Below, piece by piece: positions 62,862 to 64,000 of a stretch of 64,000 bases of DNA. The notes beneath the pieces are model-generated. The model was not told the DNA's origin. It searched no databases and was given only the letters and a program-made list of their open reading frames with translations. The position numbers and the translations under genes were made by a program. The stretch's first letter is position 1, and each line of letters starts with the position of its first letter. The stretch is taken from positions 124,001-188,000 of the forward strand of contig NZ_QJSP01000010.1 of assembly GCF_003217475.1 (NCBI RefSeq), read 5' to 3'. The DNA is from Williamsia limnetica (GTDB lineage: Bacteria > Actinomycetota > Actinomycetes > Mycobacteriales > Mycobacteriaceae).

Positions 62862-63710
62862 TCAGGCCAGTCGGGTGATTTCGACCTTCACTTCGAGGTC
62901 CTTGGCACCGGCGCCGGTGTAGATGCCCTTGAGCGGTGTGACGTCCGAATAGTCGCGGCCGACACCGACCGACACGTGTTGCTCTGAGATCGATACGTCA
63001 TTCGTCGGGTCATAGCCCCACCAGCCGCCGGTCCAGGCCTCGATCCAGGCATGGCTCTGGCCCTCGACGGTGCGGTTGATCGTCGCCTTGCGATTGGGAT
63101 GGAGGTAGCCGGAGACGTAGCGGGACGGAACGCCCAGGCTCCGCAACATCACCAGGGACAGGTGGGCATAGTCCTGACAGACGCCCTTCTTCTCTTTCCA
63201 GGCCTCAACAGCCGAGGTGTGCACGCCGGTGGTGCCGGGGACGTACTCCATTTCCTGATGGACCCACTGACAGACCGCAAGGACGGCGTCCTGCGGATTC
63301 ATACCCTTGGTGAGGCGCTTGGCGACCTGCGCCAACTGCCTGCTGTTCGGTACATACCCGGTGTTGCTGAGCACCTCGTCGTATCGATCGAGCACCTCAT
63401 AGGCGCCCAGGCCCTCCCAGTCGACCTGCTCTTCCTCCGTCGGCATCTCGTCGGGCTCGGTCTCGACCACCGACAACCCGGACACCTCCAGCTCCTCGTG
63501 CGGCGCGTGAAGGTCGAATGCGGTGACGGCTGTGCCCCAGTAGTCGGTGTAGCGGTACGACCTGGTCGCCGGGATGGTCTCGACCCGGTTGATGATCACG
63601 TTCTGCCGAGTGTCACTGCGCGGCGTGAGCCGGGCCTCGTTGTACGACGAGGTCACTGCCGCGTTGTAGGCGAACCCGGTGGAATGCACAACTCTCAGAC
63701 GCCAGCTCAC
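62862..63710 (-). CDS. Transglutaminase-like cysteine protease-fold protein (Rv2409c-like)
   Basis: A 282-aa protein. The N-terminal beta domain (residues 1-90, WRLRVVHSTGFAYNAAV) is the bacterial transglutaminase N domain. The catalytic Cys is in KKGVCQDYAHLSL, His in GQSHAWIEAW, Asp in GYDPTNDVSI. Such genes pair with alpha-E proteins and circularly permuted ATP-grasp proteins, possibly in peptide or glycan-peptide modification. Start overlaps the alpha-E gene by 4 nt. Confidence 0.9.
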   Translation of the reverse strand: MSWRLRVVHSTGFAYNAAVTSSYNEARLTPRSDTRQNVIINRVETIPATRSYRYTDYWGTAVTAFDLHAPHEELEVSGLSVVETEPDEMPTEEEQVDWEGLGAYEVLDRYDEVLSNTGYVPNSRQLAQVAKRLTKGMNPQDAVLAVCQWVHQEMEYVPGTTGVHTSAVEAWKEKKGVCQDYAHLSLVMLRSLGVPSRYVSGYLHPNRKATINRTVEGQSHAWIEAWTGGWWGYDPTNDVSISEQHVSVGVGRDYSDVTPLKGIYTGAGAKDLEVKVEITRLA

Positions 63711-64000
63711 AGTTCACTCTCCTCGATGAATCGGTCGACGGAATCGCTCGCCGAGGCATCGGCCCACGCGACGTACGGCGACACGTGGAAGTACTGGGCG
63801 GTCACCGCCTCACTGACCTCGCGGCACGTTTCTTGGAGGTCGATCAGCCGGGGTTGCAAGTCGTCCAACAACATTCCTGGTTGCATGAACTCCAACCCGC
63901 TACGGGCGCGGCCGAGCAGACGCTGCGCCTCGGCCTGCGCGCCGACCCTGCTCGGACGGTTGTCGAGCTCGAGGAGCTGCTGCTCGGCCAAACTGATCGC
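63707..64000 (-). CDS. Alpha-E domain protein, 5' end outside window
   Basis: The frame is open to the right edge, so the N-terminus is missing; about 97 C-terminal residues are seen. They are helical with LLELDNRPSRVGAQAEAQRL, SGLEFMQPGMLLDDLQ and a final AQYFHVSPYVAWADAS. These match the end of alpha-E (DUF403) proteins, which always adjoin the transglutaminase gene and a circularly permuted ATP-grasp gene. The partner would lie beyond the window. Confidence 0.83.
   Translation of the reverse strand, partial: AISLAEQQLLELDNRPSRVGAQAEAQRLLGRARSGLEFMQPGMLLDDLQPRLIDLQETCREVSEAVTAQYFHVSPYVAWADASASDSVDRFIEESEL

Noticed and set aside
1-64000. CRISPR arrays, insertion sequences, prophage genes or integrases
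   Set aside because: None seen: no regularly spaced direct repeats and no transposase, integrase or phage structural motifs in any frame examined.

Overview
The window comes from a high-GC actinobacterium of the order Mycobacteriales. Gordonia is the most likely genus, although this was judged from protein character and gene order without a database search. From memory, the gene order largely follows Mycobacterium tuberculosis from about Rv2342 to Rv2411c: small protein / tRNA-Asn / dnaG / dgt, then glyS / smtB / zur / uppS / recO / era / cdd-like / corC-like / ybeY / phoH / rsmE / dnaJ2 / hrcA / hemW, the sulfite reductase and sulfate-activation genes, the sulfate transporter, a GH15 trehalase-like gene, lepA, and the transglutaminase / alpha-E pair.

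Layout. 1-1.4 kb: an AI-2E-type permease cut by the window edge, tRNA-Asn(GTT) and a small conserved protein. 1.4-7.3 kb: DNA primase, dNTPase, a cold-shock protein, a lysine-rich basic protein and glycyl-tRNA synthetase, all on the minus strand. 7.4-8.3 kb: a divergent ArsR-Zur zinc-sensing pair with a candidate operator. 8.3-21.6 kb: a long minus-strand housekeeping run for cell-wall lipid carrier, recombination, ribosome maturation and heat-shock control. 21.7-28 kb: a K+ channel, then a sulfate-reduction operon (sulfite reductase, APS reductase, CysD, CysN, sirohydrochlorin chelatase) preceded by a 29-codon leader peptide with cysteines near its end. 48.7-52.7 kb: the sulfate ABC transporter operon (subI-cysT-cysW-cysA), also preceded by a 29-codon leader peptide with terminal cysteines, apparently leaderless.

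Between these two halves of sulfur assimilation lies about 20 kb of accessory metabolism (28-48.6 kb). It holds a desaturase fused to its own flavin/2Fe-2S reductase, a PucR-type and a TetR regulator, a quinone-reductase-like oxidoreductase with an SDR, a GntR-controlled FAH-alpha/beta-hydrolase fusion with an amidohydrolase, a cobalamin riboswitch with a B12 uptake ABC transporter, and a mymA-like cluster (Baeyer-Villiger-type monooxygenase, ferritin-like diiron protein, SDR, HSL-type esterase) opposite a KshB-like reductase. A TetR/hydrolase pair closes the region. Several regulators there sit beside clear duplicated or palindromic operators.

52.8-64 kb returns to conserved content: two small membrane proteins, a GH15 trehalase-like enzyme, an aldo-keto reductase/TetR pair with twin operators, an M3 peptidase, LepA, a small alpha/beta hydrolase, a PemK/MazF-like protein, an OsmC-like protein, a transglutaminase and a truncated alpha-E protein. 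No CRISPR array, insertion sequence, integrase or phage gene was seen. The most interesting signals are the paired cysteine leader peptides and the fused or self-contained oxygenase modules of the accessory region.
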